Shown here one piece after another: positions 24,786 to 31,522 of a stretch of DNA of 32,876 nucleotides. The DNA is from Streptomyces sp. NRRL WC-3618. GTDB taxonomy: Bacteria > Actinomycetota > Actinomycetes > Streptomycetales > Streptomycetaceae. The stretch is taken from positions 1 through 32,876 of the forward strand of contig NZ_LGDW01000488.1 of NCBI RefSeq assembly GCF_001280005.1. The letters run 5' to 3'. Positions within the stretch are counted from its first letter, which is position 1. Every line of letters starts with the position of its first letter. Position numbers and translations under genes: made by a program. The notes under the pieces are model-generated. The model worked only from the letters and a program-made list of their open reading frames with translations, ran no database searches and had not been told where the DNA came from.

Positions 24786-25805
24786 TCAGGCCTCGCTCTG
24801 GGCGCCGGAGCGGGAGCGGGCCGCGACGGAGGAGGCGGTGAAGTTGACCGCCAGGGTGAGCAGGAACAGCGCCAGGCCCGCCGCCATCAGCGCCGACATC
24901 CCGAATTCGGAGGAGTCTCCGTAGTGCAGGGCGATCAGTGAGGAGACCGAGTTCGAGCCGGTCTGCAGGATGTGCGGCTGGATGGTGAAGACCGGCGAGA
25001 TGATCAGGTAGACCGCGATGGTCTCGCCGAGCGCCCGGCCGAGCCCCAGCATCGTTCCGCCGATGATGCCGCCCTTGCCGTACGGCAGGACGACCGCGCG
25101 GATCATCCCCCACCGGGTGGCACCGAGCGCGTAGGCGCCCTCCCGCTCACCGGCCGGGGCCTGGGCGAAGACCTCGCGCATCACCGAGCACTGGATCGGC
25201 GCGACCATGAGCGCGACGACGATCCCGGCGACGAAGGTGGACGCCGTGTACACACTGGCGGAGGCGAGCGGATCGCCTGGCTGAATACCGTCCACCGTGA
25301 ACAGCGGTATCCAGCCGAACCAGTCGGACAGCCAGCGTGACAGCCCGATGACGTGCTGCTGGAGGAAGAACAGCCCCCACAGCCCGTAGACCACCGACGG
25401 TACGGCGGCCATCAGGTCGACCATGCTGACGAGGGTGCGGCGCAGCCCGCGCGGGGCCACGTCGGAGATGAACAGGGCCGTGCCCACGGCCAGCGGTACG
25501 GAGATCGTCACCGCGACGAGGGCGATCAGCAGGGTGCCGGTGAGCACGGCCGCGATGCCGAAGTTGTGAACGTCCGGCTGCCAGGCGGCAGTTGTGAGGA
25601 ACGCGAACCCCCGGGCGTGCAGCGCCTGCCCCGCCCGCAGCAGCAGGAACAGCCCGACCGCCGCCATGATGGCGAGGACCACGACCCCGGTGGCCGTCAA
25701 CTGGATCCGGAAGACCCGGTCACCGAACCCCCTGGCGGCGTACAGCCGCCGAGGCACGGGTCTGTCGGACTCCGGTCTGCCGGAACCCACCTGCGTGGAC
25801 ACCAC
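24786..25805 (-). CDS. pstC: Phosphate-type ABC permease PstC
   Basis: 339 residues. It has six predicted membrane segments (first about 35-57, LTATGVVVLAIMAAVGLFLLL), and PstC motifs WQPDVHNFGI, VPLAVGTALFISDVAP, VDLMAAVPSVVYGLWG and the docking loop REGAYALGATRWGMIRAVVLP. Adjacent GTG codons at 25805 and 25802 are both usable, with GAGGGG a few bases upstream. It heads the operon. A 226-bp spacer upstream carries a PHO-box-like repeat and a strong hairpin 25 bases before the start. No phoU or phoRP gene is in the window. Confidence 0.93.
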   Translation of the reverse strand: MVSTQVGSGRPESDRPVPRRLYAARGFGDRVFRIQLTATGVVVLAIMAAVGLFLLLRAGQALHARGFAFLTTAAWQPDVHNFGIAAVLTGTLLIALVAVTISVPLAVGTALFISDVAPRGLRRTLVSMVDLMAAVPSVVYGLWGLFFLQQHVIGLSRWLSDWFGWIPLFTVDGIQPGDPLASASVYTASTFVAGIVVALMVAPIQCSVMREVFAQAPAGEREGAYALGATRWGMIRAVVLPYGKGGIIGGTMLGLGRALGETIAVYLIISPVFTIQPHILQTGSNSVSSLIALHYGDSSEFGMSALMAAGLALFLLTLAVNFTASSVAARSRSGAQSEA

Positions 25806-25829
25806 GTACGCCCCTCAAGAATCGGAAAC

Positions 25830-25872
25830 GACTCTCCCCCCGCAGCACCGAAGGCACTGCGCGGGGAGAGTC
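25830..25872 (-). promoter_or_regulatory. Strong leader hairpin before pstC
   Basis: On the minus strand GACTCTCCCCGCGCAG pairs with CTGCGGGGGGAGAGTC (15 of 16 positions). The central TGCCTTCGGTG can continue the helix by wobble pairs. It ends 25 bases before the GTG start and is followed by GTTTCCGATTCTT, weakly T-rich. It could attenuate the operon, stabilise its 5' end, or terminate read-through from the tsaD operon. Confidence 0.6.
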
Positions 25873-25901
25873 AATGGCCGAATCCTGTCGTCCCGACGCG
25901 T

Positions 25902-25923
25902 CACATGTGGACATCGAGTGAAC
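25902..25923 (-). promoter_or_regulatory. Candidate PHO box (two 11-base direct repeats) upstream of pstC
   Basis: Minus-strand reading: GTTCACTCGAT then GTCCACATGTG, contiguous 11-base units. Streptomyces PhoP sites are built of 11-base repeats starting GTTCACC (from memory), so unit 1 matches 6 of 7 and unit 2 matches 5 of 7 of these bases. It sits about 100-118 bases upstream of the pstC start. TTGACA lies 7 bases upstream of the first unit. Confidence 0.55.
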
Positions 25924-26031
25924 GAGTCATGTCAACCTGGTAGGTCTGTTGTGGAGACGTCCGAACTCCGGGGATTTCACCCTCACTAGGGCAAAGTGAT
26001 GGTCAAGCGCCCCGCGACGGGATGCCGGACA

Positions 26032-26292
26032 TCACTCGCCCACCACCTCAAAACGCCACCGGTGCACCGCGCGCGCCGCCAGCCCCGCGTCCGGCTCCGG
26101 AAGTTCGGGCAGATCGGCGTCGTACTCCGCGTCCCACCACGTGATGACGAGGACCCGATCCTCCGGGCCCCGGAGCGTCTCCCGGCGCACCGGCGCAGCA
26201 TCCAGCGCCGGCACCTGCGCCCGTGCCCAGGCGAGGAGTTCGTCCCCGCGTCCCTCGACGGCCCGCGCCTCCCACATCAACGCGACGGTCAC
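26032..26292 (-). CDS. Small protein of unknown function, coupled to tsaD
   Basis: 86 residues from GTG at 26292, overlapping the tsaD stop as GTGA. The order of predicted strands and helices ([25 protein letters not shown] ... [12 protein letters not shown] ... VHRWRFEVV) resembles the ferredoxin-like fold of antibiotic-biosynthesis-monooxygenase (ABM) proteins. No catalytic residues can be named. It is likely the last gene of the tsaB-rimI-tsaD unit. Function unknown. Confidence 0.75.
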   Translation of the reverse strand: MTVALMWEARAVEGRGDELLAWARAQVPALDAAPVRRETLRGPEDRVLVITWWDAEYDADLPELPEPDAGLAARAVHRWRFEVVGE

Positions 26293-27395
26293 GGGTACAG
26301 GTTCCCCTCGCCGACCTCGTGCACATGATCATGACTGTGACCGCGCCCCGGGACATGCGGGTCGGTCACCGGCAGCGAGGAGTCCGCCGACAGCTCCCAG
26401 TCGGAGGGAGCCCGGTTGCGCGCGACCATCTCGGCGCCCAGCGCGGCCACCATCGCACCGTTGTCCGTGCACAACTTGGGCCGGGGCACCCTCAGGCGGA
26501 TCCCGGCCGCCTCGCAGCGCTCCTGGGCGAGCGCCCGCAGCCGCGAGTTGGCGGCCACGCCGCCGCCGATCATCAGGTGGTCGACGCCCTCGTCCTTGCA
26601 GGCCCGCACCGCCTTCCGGGTCAGCACGTCCACCACCGCCTCCTGGAAGGAGGCCGACACGTCACGCACCGGCACCTCCTCCCCCGCCGCCCGCTTCGCC
26701 TCGATCCAGCGGGCCACGGCCGTCTTGAGCCCGGAGAAGGAGAAGTCGTACGCCGGGTCACGCGGCCCGGTCAGCCCGCGCGGGAACGCGATGGCCTTCG
26801 GATCGCCCTCGCGCGCGTACCGGTCGATGACGGGACCGCCGGGGAAGCCGAGGTTCAGCACCCGCGCGATCTTGTCGAAGGCCTCACCGGCCGCGTCGTC
26901 GATGGTCGCGCCCATGGGCCGTACGTCGGAAGTGATGTCCGACGACAGCAGCAGCGAGGAGTGGCCTCCGGAGACCAGCAGGGCCATCGTCGGCTCGGGC
27001 AGCGGCCCGTGTTCCAGCTGGTCGACGCAGATGTGGGACGCGAGATGGTTCACGCCGTACAGCGGCTTGCCCAGCGCGTACGCGTACGCCTTCGCCGCCG
27101 AGACCCCGACCAGCAGGGCGCCCGCGAGCCCGGGACCGGCGGTGACGGCGATGCCGTCGAGGTCCCTCGCGCTCACCCCCGCCTCCTTCAGCGCCCGCTC
27201 GATTGTCGGCACCATCGCCTCCAGGTGCGCGCGCGAGGCGACCTCGGGCACGACACCCCCGAACCGGGCGTGCTCGTCGACACTGGACGCGATGGCGTCC
27301 GCGAGAAGCGTCGTCCCCCGCACCACACCGACACCGGTCTCGTCGCAGGAGGTCTCGATGCCGAGGACGAGCGGTACGTCCTTGGAGTCAGCCAT
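26289..27395 (-). CDS. tsaD: tRNA N6-threonylcarbamoyladenosine transferase TsaD
   Basis: 368 residues of the Kae1/TsaD ASKHA-fold family. It transfers the threonylcarbamoyl group to A37 of ANN-decoding tRNAs, working with TsaB and TsaE, both encoded nearby. Seen: the N-terminal [16 protein letters not shown], the metal-binding NHLASHI (two His), [25 protein letters not shown] and the C-terminal [14 protein letters not shown] and [12 protein letters not shown] at 27395 was chosen from the family N-terminus; it overlaps the rimI stop by 8 bases. The 31-residue upstream extension is the shadow of the rimI repeat region. Confidence 0.96.
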   Translation of the reverse strand: MADSKDVPLVLGIETSCDETGVGVVRGTTLLADAIASSVDEHARFGGVVPEVASRAHLEAMVPTIERALKEAGVSARDLDGIAVTAGPGLAGALLVGVSAAKAYAYALGKPLYGVNHLASHICVDQLEHGPLPEPTMALLVSGGHSSLLLSSDITSDVRPMGATIDDAAGEAFDKIARVLNLGFPGGPVIDRYAREGDPKAIAFPRGLTGPRDPAYDFSFSGLKTAVARWIEAKRAAGEEVPVRDVSASFQEAVVDVLTRKAVRACKDEGVDHLMIGGGVAANSRLRALAQERCEAAGIRLRVPRPKLCTDNGAMVAALGAEMVARNRAPSDWELSADSSLPVTDPHVPGRGHSHDHVHEVGEGNLYP

Positions 27396-27957
27396 TGCTC
27401 TCGGTTCCTTGTACGTCGGTTTCCTGTACGTCGGTCTGCTGTACGTCGGCTTCGGCTTCCCGCGCCGACACCGATCCGGACGGATCACGCAGCCGCATCA
27501 CCAGGGCGTCGACGTTCCCCGGCTGGTAGTAGCCGCGCCGGAAGCCGATGGGCTCGAAGCCGAACCTCTCGTACAGCTTCTGCGCGCGCACGTTGTCCAC
27601 CCGGCACTCGAGCATCACCTCGGCGCACTCGAACGCGGTCGCCGCGCGCAGCAACTCGGTCAGCAGCACCGCACCGAGGCCGGTACCCCAGTGCTCGCGG
27701 GCGACGGCGATCGTCTGTACGTCGGCGACGTCCCCGGCGGCGGCGAGCCCCCCGTACCCGATGATCCGCCTGCCGCCCTGGGGGCTCTCCTCCTCGGCGA
27801 CGAAGTACCGCCGGGTCGCCTGGGGCCCGCGCGCATGGGCGAGGTCCGACCAGAACATGCCCCTCGACCAGGCGTCCTCCGGGAAGAGGTCCTTCTCCAG
27901 CTCCAGCACGGGCTCGATGTCCCACCAGCGCATCTCGCGCAGCACGGCAGTCGTCAC
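27388..27957 (-). CDS. rimI: Ribosomal protein S18 alanine N-acetyltransferase RimI
   Basis: 189 residues, a GNAT acetyltransferase. The N-terminus [25 protein letters not shown] and the acetyl-CoA loop [17 protein letters not shown] are typical, followed by [28 protein letters not shown] and DALVMRL. The usual protein is about 150 residues; here a ~30-residue tail contains an in-frame repeat, [15 protein letters not shown]. It overlaps tsaB by 4 bases and tsaD by 8 bases, so the three are translated together. Confidence 0.94.
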   Translation of the reverse strand: MTTAVLREMRWWDIEPVLELEKDLFPEDAWSRGMFWSDLAHARGPQATRRYFVAEEESPQGGRRIIGYGGLAAAGDVADVQTIAVAREHWGTGLGAVLLTELLRAATAFECAEVMLECRVDNVRAQKLYERFGFEPIGFRRGYYQPGNVDALVMRLRDPSGSVSAREAEADVQQTDVQETDVQGTESNG

Positions 27958-28610
27958 TTGGGGGTGACCACCTTGTAGTTCTTGGGTACCTGGGCGTCGG
28001 GACGGCGCAGGTAGAGGGGTCGGGGGGCCGGGAGTTCGATTCCCGCCGCCAGCCGTTCGGCGGCCAGGGAGACGAGGGCGGAGGCGGAGACATGCTCGGG
28101 CGCGTGCGCGCTCGGGAAGGTGTCCGGGTAGAGCAGGGCGCCCGCGCCGACGGCCGGCAGGCCCGCGACCTGGTCGGCGATGTCCGCCGGCCGGTCGACG
28201 GACGGCTCCGTCACTCTCGTACGGGAGTCGCTGTAGCGCGCCCAGTAGACCTCCTTGCGGCGGGCGTCGGTCGCCACGACGAAGGGGCCCTCCGGGACGT
28301 CGGCGGCGTACGCGAGGCCGTCCAGCGTGCAGACGCCGTGCACGGGCACGCCGAGCGCGAGTCCGAAGGTGTCGGCGGTCATCAGACCGACGCGCAGCCC
28401 GGTGTACGGGCCGGGGCCGATGCCGACGACCACGCCGGTGACGGCGTCGAGGCCCGTGCCCGCCTCGGCGAGGACCCGGTCGACGGCGGGCAGCAGCAGT
28501 TCCCCGTGCCGGCGCGCGTCGACCTGGCTCGACGCGGCGACAACGGCCGTCCCGTCGTGCAGGGCGACCGTGACGGCCGGGGTGGCGGTATCCAGAGCGA
28601 GCAAGAGCAC
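27954..28610 (-). CDS. tsaB: tRNA t6A biosynthesis protein TsaB
   Basis: 218 residues. TsaB is the non-catalytic ASKHA-fold partner that dimerises with TsaD. Visible: LLLALDTATPAVTVAL, the helix-forming RHGELLLPAVDRVLAEAG, and GVVVGIGPGPYTGLRVGLMTADTFGLALGVP, strongly diagnostic. GTG start at 28610. TAGGCT lies 7-12 bases upstream and there is no ribosome site, so a leaderless message is likely. It diverges from the L,D-transpeptidase-like gene. Confidence 0.95.
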   Translation of the reverse strand: MLLLALDTATPAVTVALHDGTAVVAASSQVDARRHGELLLPAVDRVLAEAGTGLDAVTGVVVGIGPGPYTGLRVGLMTADTFGLALGVPVHGVCTLDGLAYAADVPEGPFVVATDARRKEVYWARYSDSRTRVTEPSVDRPADIADQVAGLPAVGAGALLYPDTFPSAHAPEHVSASALVSLAAERLAAGIELPAPRPLYLRRPDAQVPKNYKVVTPK

Positions 28611-28616
28611 GCGAAC

Positions 28617-28622
28617 AGCCTA
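28617..28622 (-). promoter_or_regulatory. Predicted -10 of leaderless tsaB-rimI-tsaD transcript
   Basis: TAGGCT followed by six bases and the GTG start. No Shine-Dalgarno sequence lies between. The -35 region is not convincing. Confidence 0.35.
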
Positions 28623-28653
28623 CGGCGCCCGAGCCCCCCGTACGGCCGCACCG

Positions 28654-28683
28654 GGCGACGGTACGGCTGCTGCTACCGTCGCC
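28654..28683. promoter_or_regulatory. Inverted repeat GGCGACGGTA-N10-TACCGTCGCC in the divergent spacer
   Basis: Perfect 10-base arms with a 10-base spacer, between the divergent starts of tsaB (28610) and the L,D-transpeptidase-like gene (28722). The right arm contains TACCGT, a possible -10 for the plus-strand gene about 45 bases before its start. Size and spacing suit a dimeric regulator. Confidence 0.5.
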
Positions 28684-28721
28684 ACAAAACGGGACGTACG
28701 AGACGAAGAGGTGGGGCGCTG

Positions 28722-29276
28722 GTGACCAGGAGCAGCTCGGGATTCGTGGCCGGGCTCACCGCGGCGGCTCTGGCCACGGTCGGCTTCCTCGCCTACCAGG
28801 CCTCGGCGAACGCCCCCAAGCGGCCGGACACCGAGGGCCCGTCCTCCGCCACGCCGGTGTCCGCCTCGAAGCTCCCCGAGGCCGTCCGGCGTCCGGGCGC
28901 CCTGCCGGAGGGCTCCGGCGCGGGCAGGCGGGTCGTGTACTCCCTGACGGACGACCGGGTGTGGCTGGTCGGCGCGGACAACAGGGCGCACCGCTCGTTC
29001 ACCGTGACACCGGGCACGGTCGATCCGGTGCCGGGCAGCTATCAGGTCACGTCCCGCTCGAACTCGATCACGGGGACGGACGGCGCCCCGATCGAGCACG
29101 TCGTGCGGTTCACGGGCGTGGACGGGGTGGCCATCGGCTTCAGCGCGGCGGTGGACGGCCCGCCCCCGCAGGCCGACCCGGAGGTACGCACGGGCGGCAT
29201 CCGGGAGACGCGGCCGGACGGGGACGCTATGTGGGAGTTCGCGATGATCGGCGAGAGGGTTGTCGTGGTCCGCTAA
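28722..29276 (+). CDS. Exported L,D-transpeptidase (YkuD)-like protein without catalytic Cys
   Basis: 184 residues from GTG at 28722. A membrane or signal segment (about 8-26, FVAGLTAAALATVGFLAY) is followed by a linker and a YkuD-like domain (about 65-184). Family text is visible as VVYSLTDDRVWLVGADNRAHRSFTV, PGSYQVTSRS and DAMWEFAMIGERVVVV. The active-site region, normally SxGCxR, reads RTGGIR (G159 in place of Cys), and the His-Gly strand is VAIGFSAAV with no His. It is thus probably not a transpeptidase and may bind peptidoglycan instead. GAGG lies 10 bases upstream. Its stop overlaps the stop of the 62-residue gene on the other strand. Confidence 0.75.
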   Translation: MTRSSSGFVAGLTAAALATVGFLAYQASANAPKRPDTEGPSSATPVSASKLPEAVRRPGALPEGSGAGRRVVYSLTDDRVWLVGADNRAHRSFTVTPGTVDPVPGSYQVTSRSNSITGTDGAPIEHVVRFTGVDGVAIGFSAAVDGPPPQADPEVRTGGIRETRPDGDAMWEFAMIGERVVVVR

Positions 29277-29461
29277 GCGGCTCTCGGCTGCTCCCGGACG
29301 GTCGCCCGGGGCGGGCGCGGAGGCGTCGAGACGGCGCGGGCGGCGGCGCCCGCCGCCAGCAGATCACGCATGGACACACCGGGGACCGCGTACGACTTCG
29401 GCTGGATCGCATCGGGTGTGTTCGCGCTCGCGTTCACGTTCGCGTCTTCCGTAGCCGACAT
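29273..29461 (-). CDS. 62-residue small protein behind an iron box
   Basis: A short ORF with strong support: AGGAGG 4 bases before ATG 29461 and a palindromic iron box about 30 bases upstream. The N-terminal third is polar and Asn/Ala/Thr/Asp-rich, the middle reads KSYAVPGVSMRDLLAAGAAARAVSTPP with one likely amphipathic helix, and the C-terminus is Pro/Arg-rich. No signal peptide, membrane segment or Cys. I do not recognise the family. Lack of Cys argues against lanthipeptides. The iron box suggests production under iron starvation. It converges with the YkuD-like gene, sharing overlapping stop codons. Confidence 0.75.
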   Translation of the reverse strand: MSATEDANVNASANTPDAIQPKSYAVPGVSMRDLLAAGAAARAVSTPPRPPRATVREQPRAA

Positions 29462-29490
29462 GGCGCCTCCTGAAGTTCGGGGGCGGGCTT

Positions 29491-29508
29491 GGTTAGGTAA
29501 ACCTAACC
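29491..29508. promoter_or_regulatory. Iron box (DmdR/IdeR-type operator) GGTTAGGTAAACCTAACC
   Basis: Perfect 8-base arms around AA. It contains TTAGG-N4-CCTAA, the core of the actinobacterial IdeR/DmdR site TTAGGTTAGGCTAACCTAA, and matches the last 14 bases of that sequence at 12 positions. It lies 30-47 bases upstream of the 62-residue gene, where it would overlap the promoter (TAGGTT as a possible -10 on the minus strand). Confidence 0.8.
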
Positions 29509-29576
29509 ACGAACTGCATACCATGTGACCACGCACGGGACGCCAACGCAACATCTTGCCGACGGATTGTCGGAAC

Positions 29577-29636
29577 ATTCACGCAGATGTTCGCGCAGAC
29601 CTTCACGCCGGCTTCACTCAGACGTTCACACGGCAC
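29577..29636. repeat. Array of five ~12-base direct repeats at the tsaE 3' end
   Basis: TTCAC/TTCGC recurs at 29578, 29590, 29602, 29613 and 29625 (steps 12, 12, 11, 12). The units resemble TTCACGCAGACG. The last contains the tsaE stop. It fills the spacer between tsaE and the iron-box gene; nothing else is seen in 29509-29625. Confidence 0.6.
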
Positions 29637-30171
29637 TCAGGTCAACCGCCGCCCACCGCTCGCCCACCCCCGTGAGGGTGATGTGCCGTACCTCGTCGGT
29701 GGTGTCACCGACGGCCCGGTGGATGAGGAGATGGAGCCGGTCGTCGGTCAGCTCCTCGACCTTGCCCTCGCCCCACTCCACGACGATGACCGACTCGGTC
29801 AGCGAGACGTCGAGGTCGAGGTCCTCCATGTCGTCGAGACCGCCGCCCAGCCGGTACGCGTCGACGTGGACGAGCGGCGGGCCGTCGACCAGGGAGGGGT
29901 GGACGCGGGCGATCACGAAGGTGGGCGAGGTGACGGCACCCCGGACACCGAGCCCCTCGCCGAGCCCGCGCGTCAGCGTCGTCTTGCCCGCGCCCAGCTC
30001 ACCGGTGAGCATCACGAGGTCGCCGGCCCGCAGGAGCTTGGCGAGCCGCCGGCCCAGCTCCCGCATCTCGTCGGGCGAGTCGACGACGATCCGTACCGTG
30101 CCGGACTGCTCCGCGCCCGACTGTTCCGTGCCCGACTCAGCCGGGTTGTGCGCTGCCGCTGGTGCTTCCAT
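29626..30171 (-). CDS. tsaE: tRNA t6A biosynthesis ATPase TsaE
   Basis: 181 residues. Walker A is GELGAGKTT (57-65), followed by VTSPTFVIARVHP and VHVDAYRLGG, both TsaE signatures, and VIVVEWGEG (Walker B region). It is the ATPase of the TsaBDE complex. A ~25-residue N-terminal extension contains a small repeat, ESGTEQSGAEQSGT. ATG at 30171 overlaps the hydrolase gene by 35 bases and has no clear ribosome site; a GTG further in (residue ~26) is an alternative start. Likely co-transcribed with the hydrolase upstream. Confidence 0.94.
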   Translation of the reverse strand: MEAPAAAHNPAESGTEQSGAEQSGTVRIVVDSPDEMRELGRRLAKLLRAGDLVMLTGELGAGKTTLTRGLGEGLGVRGAVTSPTFVIARVHPSLVDGPPLVHVDAYRLGGGLDDMEDLDLDVSLTESVIVVEWGEGKVEELTDDRLHLLIHRAVGDTTDEVRHITLTGVGERWAAVDLSAV

Positions 30172-31384
30172 AACCGGAAACGGTAGCCGCTGCCGGCACG
30201 GCACCCGCGCGGGTGAGCAGGTCGGCGAGCCGGTCGGTGACCACCTCCGGGTGTTCCAGGATCACCAGGTGCCCGGCGTCCGGCACGAGCACCAGTTCGG
30301 CGTCCGGCAGCAGGTCGGCCATGAACTCGCTGTGCTCGCTGGGCGTGACGAGGTCACCGACCCCGGCCAGCACCAGCACGGGCATGTCCGTGAAGTGGCC
30401 GAGGGCCTCGGTCTTGTCGTGCTCGGTGAACGCCGGGTAGAACTCGGCGACGACATCGATGGGCGTGCCCTCGATCATCCGCTCCGCGAACCGGGCGACG
30501 GCGGGATCGACGTCCCGCGACGAGAACGAGTACCGCTTGATGATGCCGGCGAAGAGATCGGCGGTGGCCCGCCGTCCCCGCTCCACCCACTCGGCCTGCT
30601 GCCCCAGCGCCTTCAGTACGCCGGGCAGTATCCGGCGGACAGCGTTCACGCCCGCGACCGGCAGCCCGAAGTTGACCTCGCCGAGCCGCCCCGACGACGT
30701 ACCGACCAAGGCGACCCCCAGGACCCGCTCCCGCACCACGTCCGGGAACTGTTCGGCGAAGGCCATGATGGTCATCCCGCCCATGGAATGCCCGACGAAC
30801 ACTATCGGCCCCTCGGGCACGGCGGCGTCGAGGACGGCCTTCAGGTCCTGCCCGAGCTGGTCGATGGAGACGGCCACGCCGTCCTGGTGCTGGGCCACTC
30901 CGCGTCCGGACCGCCCATGGCTGCGCTGGTCCCAGTACACGCTGCGGACGACACCGCGCAGGGCCGCCCGCTGGAAGTGCCAGGAGTCCTGGCTGAGGCA
31001 GTAGCCGTGGCTGAAGACGACGGTGACGGGCGCCGGGGCCTTGCGCCCGAAGAGCCGGCGTCGGCGCGGGGTGAGGGCGGGCGCGGCCTCCGGGTCGACG
31101 TCGTCGACCTCGTAGTACAGCTCGGTGCCGTCGGATGCGTACGCCTTGCCCGGGGTACCGCGCAGCGCGCCGTACGGTCCCGTCGAGTCGAGGGCGAGCC
31201 GCGCCTTCTGGCGCATACCCCGCCCCACGGTGAGCCGCTCGACGGCGACCCCAGCGGCGGCACCGGCGGCCACCACGCCTATGGCGACGCCGACGACACC
31301 GGTCGCCCGGCGCCAGCCCCCCGCCGCGGAGGCCACGGCCGCGGTGGCGGCGCTCGCCACGGCCTCCGCACTGCTCTCGCTCAC
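30137..31384 (-). CDS. Alpha/beta hydrolase with N-terminal membrane segment
   Basis: 415 residues. An Ala/Gly/Val-rich hydrophobic segment (about 28-48) probably anchors the protein. The hydrolase domain has the oxyanion loop FSHGYCLSQDSW, DQRSHGRSG, the nucleophile elbow GHSMGG (S200), a lid region, the acid in VLAGVGDLVTPSEHS and the catalytic His in VPDAGHLVILEHP. So the triad appears complete and the enzyme active, but the substrate cannot be named. GTG start at 31384, with GAGGAG upstream. It always seems to travel with alr and tsaE in Streptomyces (from memory), suggesting a housekeeping role. Confidence 0.92.
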   Translation of the reverse strand: MSESSAEAVASAATAAVASAAGGWRRATGVVGVAIGVVAAGAAAGVAVERLTVGRGMRQKARLALDSTGPYGALRGTPGKAYASDGTELYYEVDDVDPEAAPALTPRRRRLFGRKAPAPVTVVFSHGYCLSQDSWHFQRAALRGVVRSVYWDQRSHGRSGRGVAQHQDGVAVSIDQLGQDLKAVLDAAVPEGPIVFVGHSMGGMTIMAFAEQFPDVVRERVLGVALVGTSSGRLGEVNFGLPVAGVNAVRRILPGVLKALGQQAEWVERGRRATADLFAGIIKRYSFSSRDVDPAVARFAERMIEGTPIDVVAEFYPAFTEHDKTEALGHFTDMPVLVLAGVGDLVTPSEHSEFMADLLPDAELVLVPDAGHLVILEHPEVVTDRLADLLTRAGAVPAAATVSGYGSTSGSAQPG

Positions 31385-31459
31385 GTACCGCTCCTCGCTG
31401 GAATCACACCTGTGGAAAGACTTGCCGGGACTACGTGGGTTACTCGTGCCGCCTGCCCG

Positions 31460-31503
31460 AAAAGGCCCACGCGTGAGTCCCGCGCCGCACCCCGTGGGCC
31501 CTT
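31460..31503 (-). terminator. Rho-independent terminator after alr
   Basis: On the minus strand GGCCCACG (31500-31493) and CGTGGGCC (31471-31464) enclose a 21-base loop that can pair further; TTTT follows directly. It starts 23 bases past the alr stop and separates alr from the hydrolase-tsaE unit, which must have its own promoter in 31385-31460. Confidence 0.7.
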
Positions 31504-31522
31504 CGTGCGATTACCCCACTTG

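Noticed and set aside
29273..29461. The 62-residue ORF as a lanthipeptide or other RiPP precursor
   Set aside because: It has no Cys and there is no modifying enzyme or transporter nearby.
29577..29636. The TTCAC repeats as a PHO box
   Set aside because: Steps are 12, 12, 11 and 12 instead of a steady 11, and only the core TTCAC matches. Kept as an unexplained repeat.
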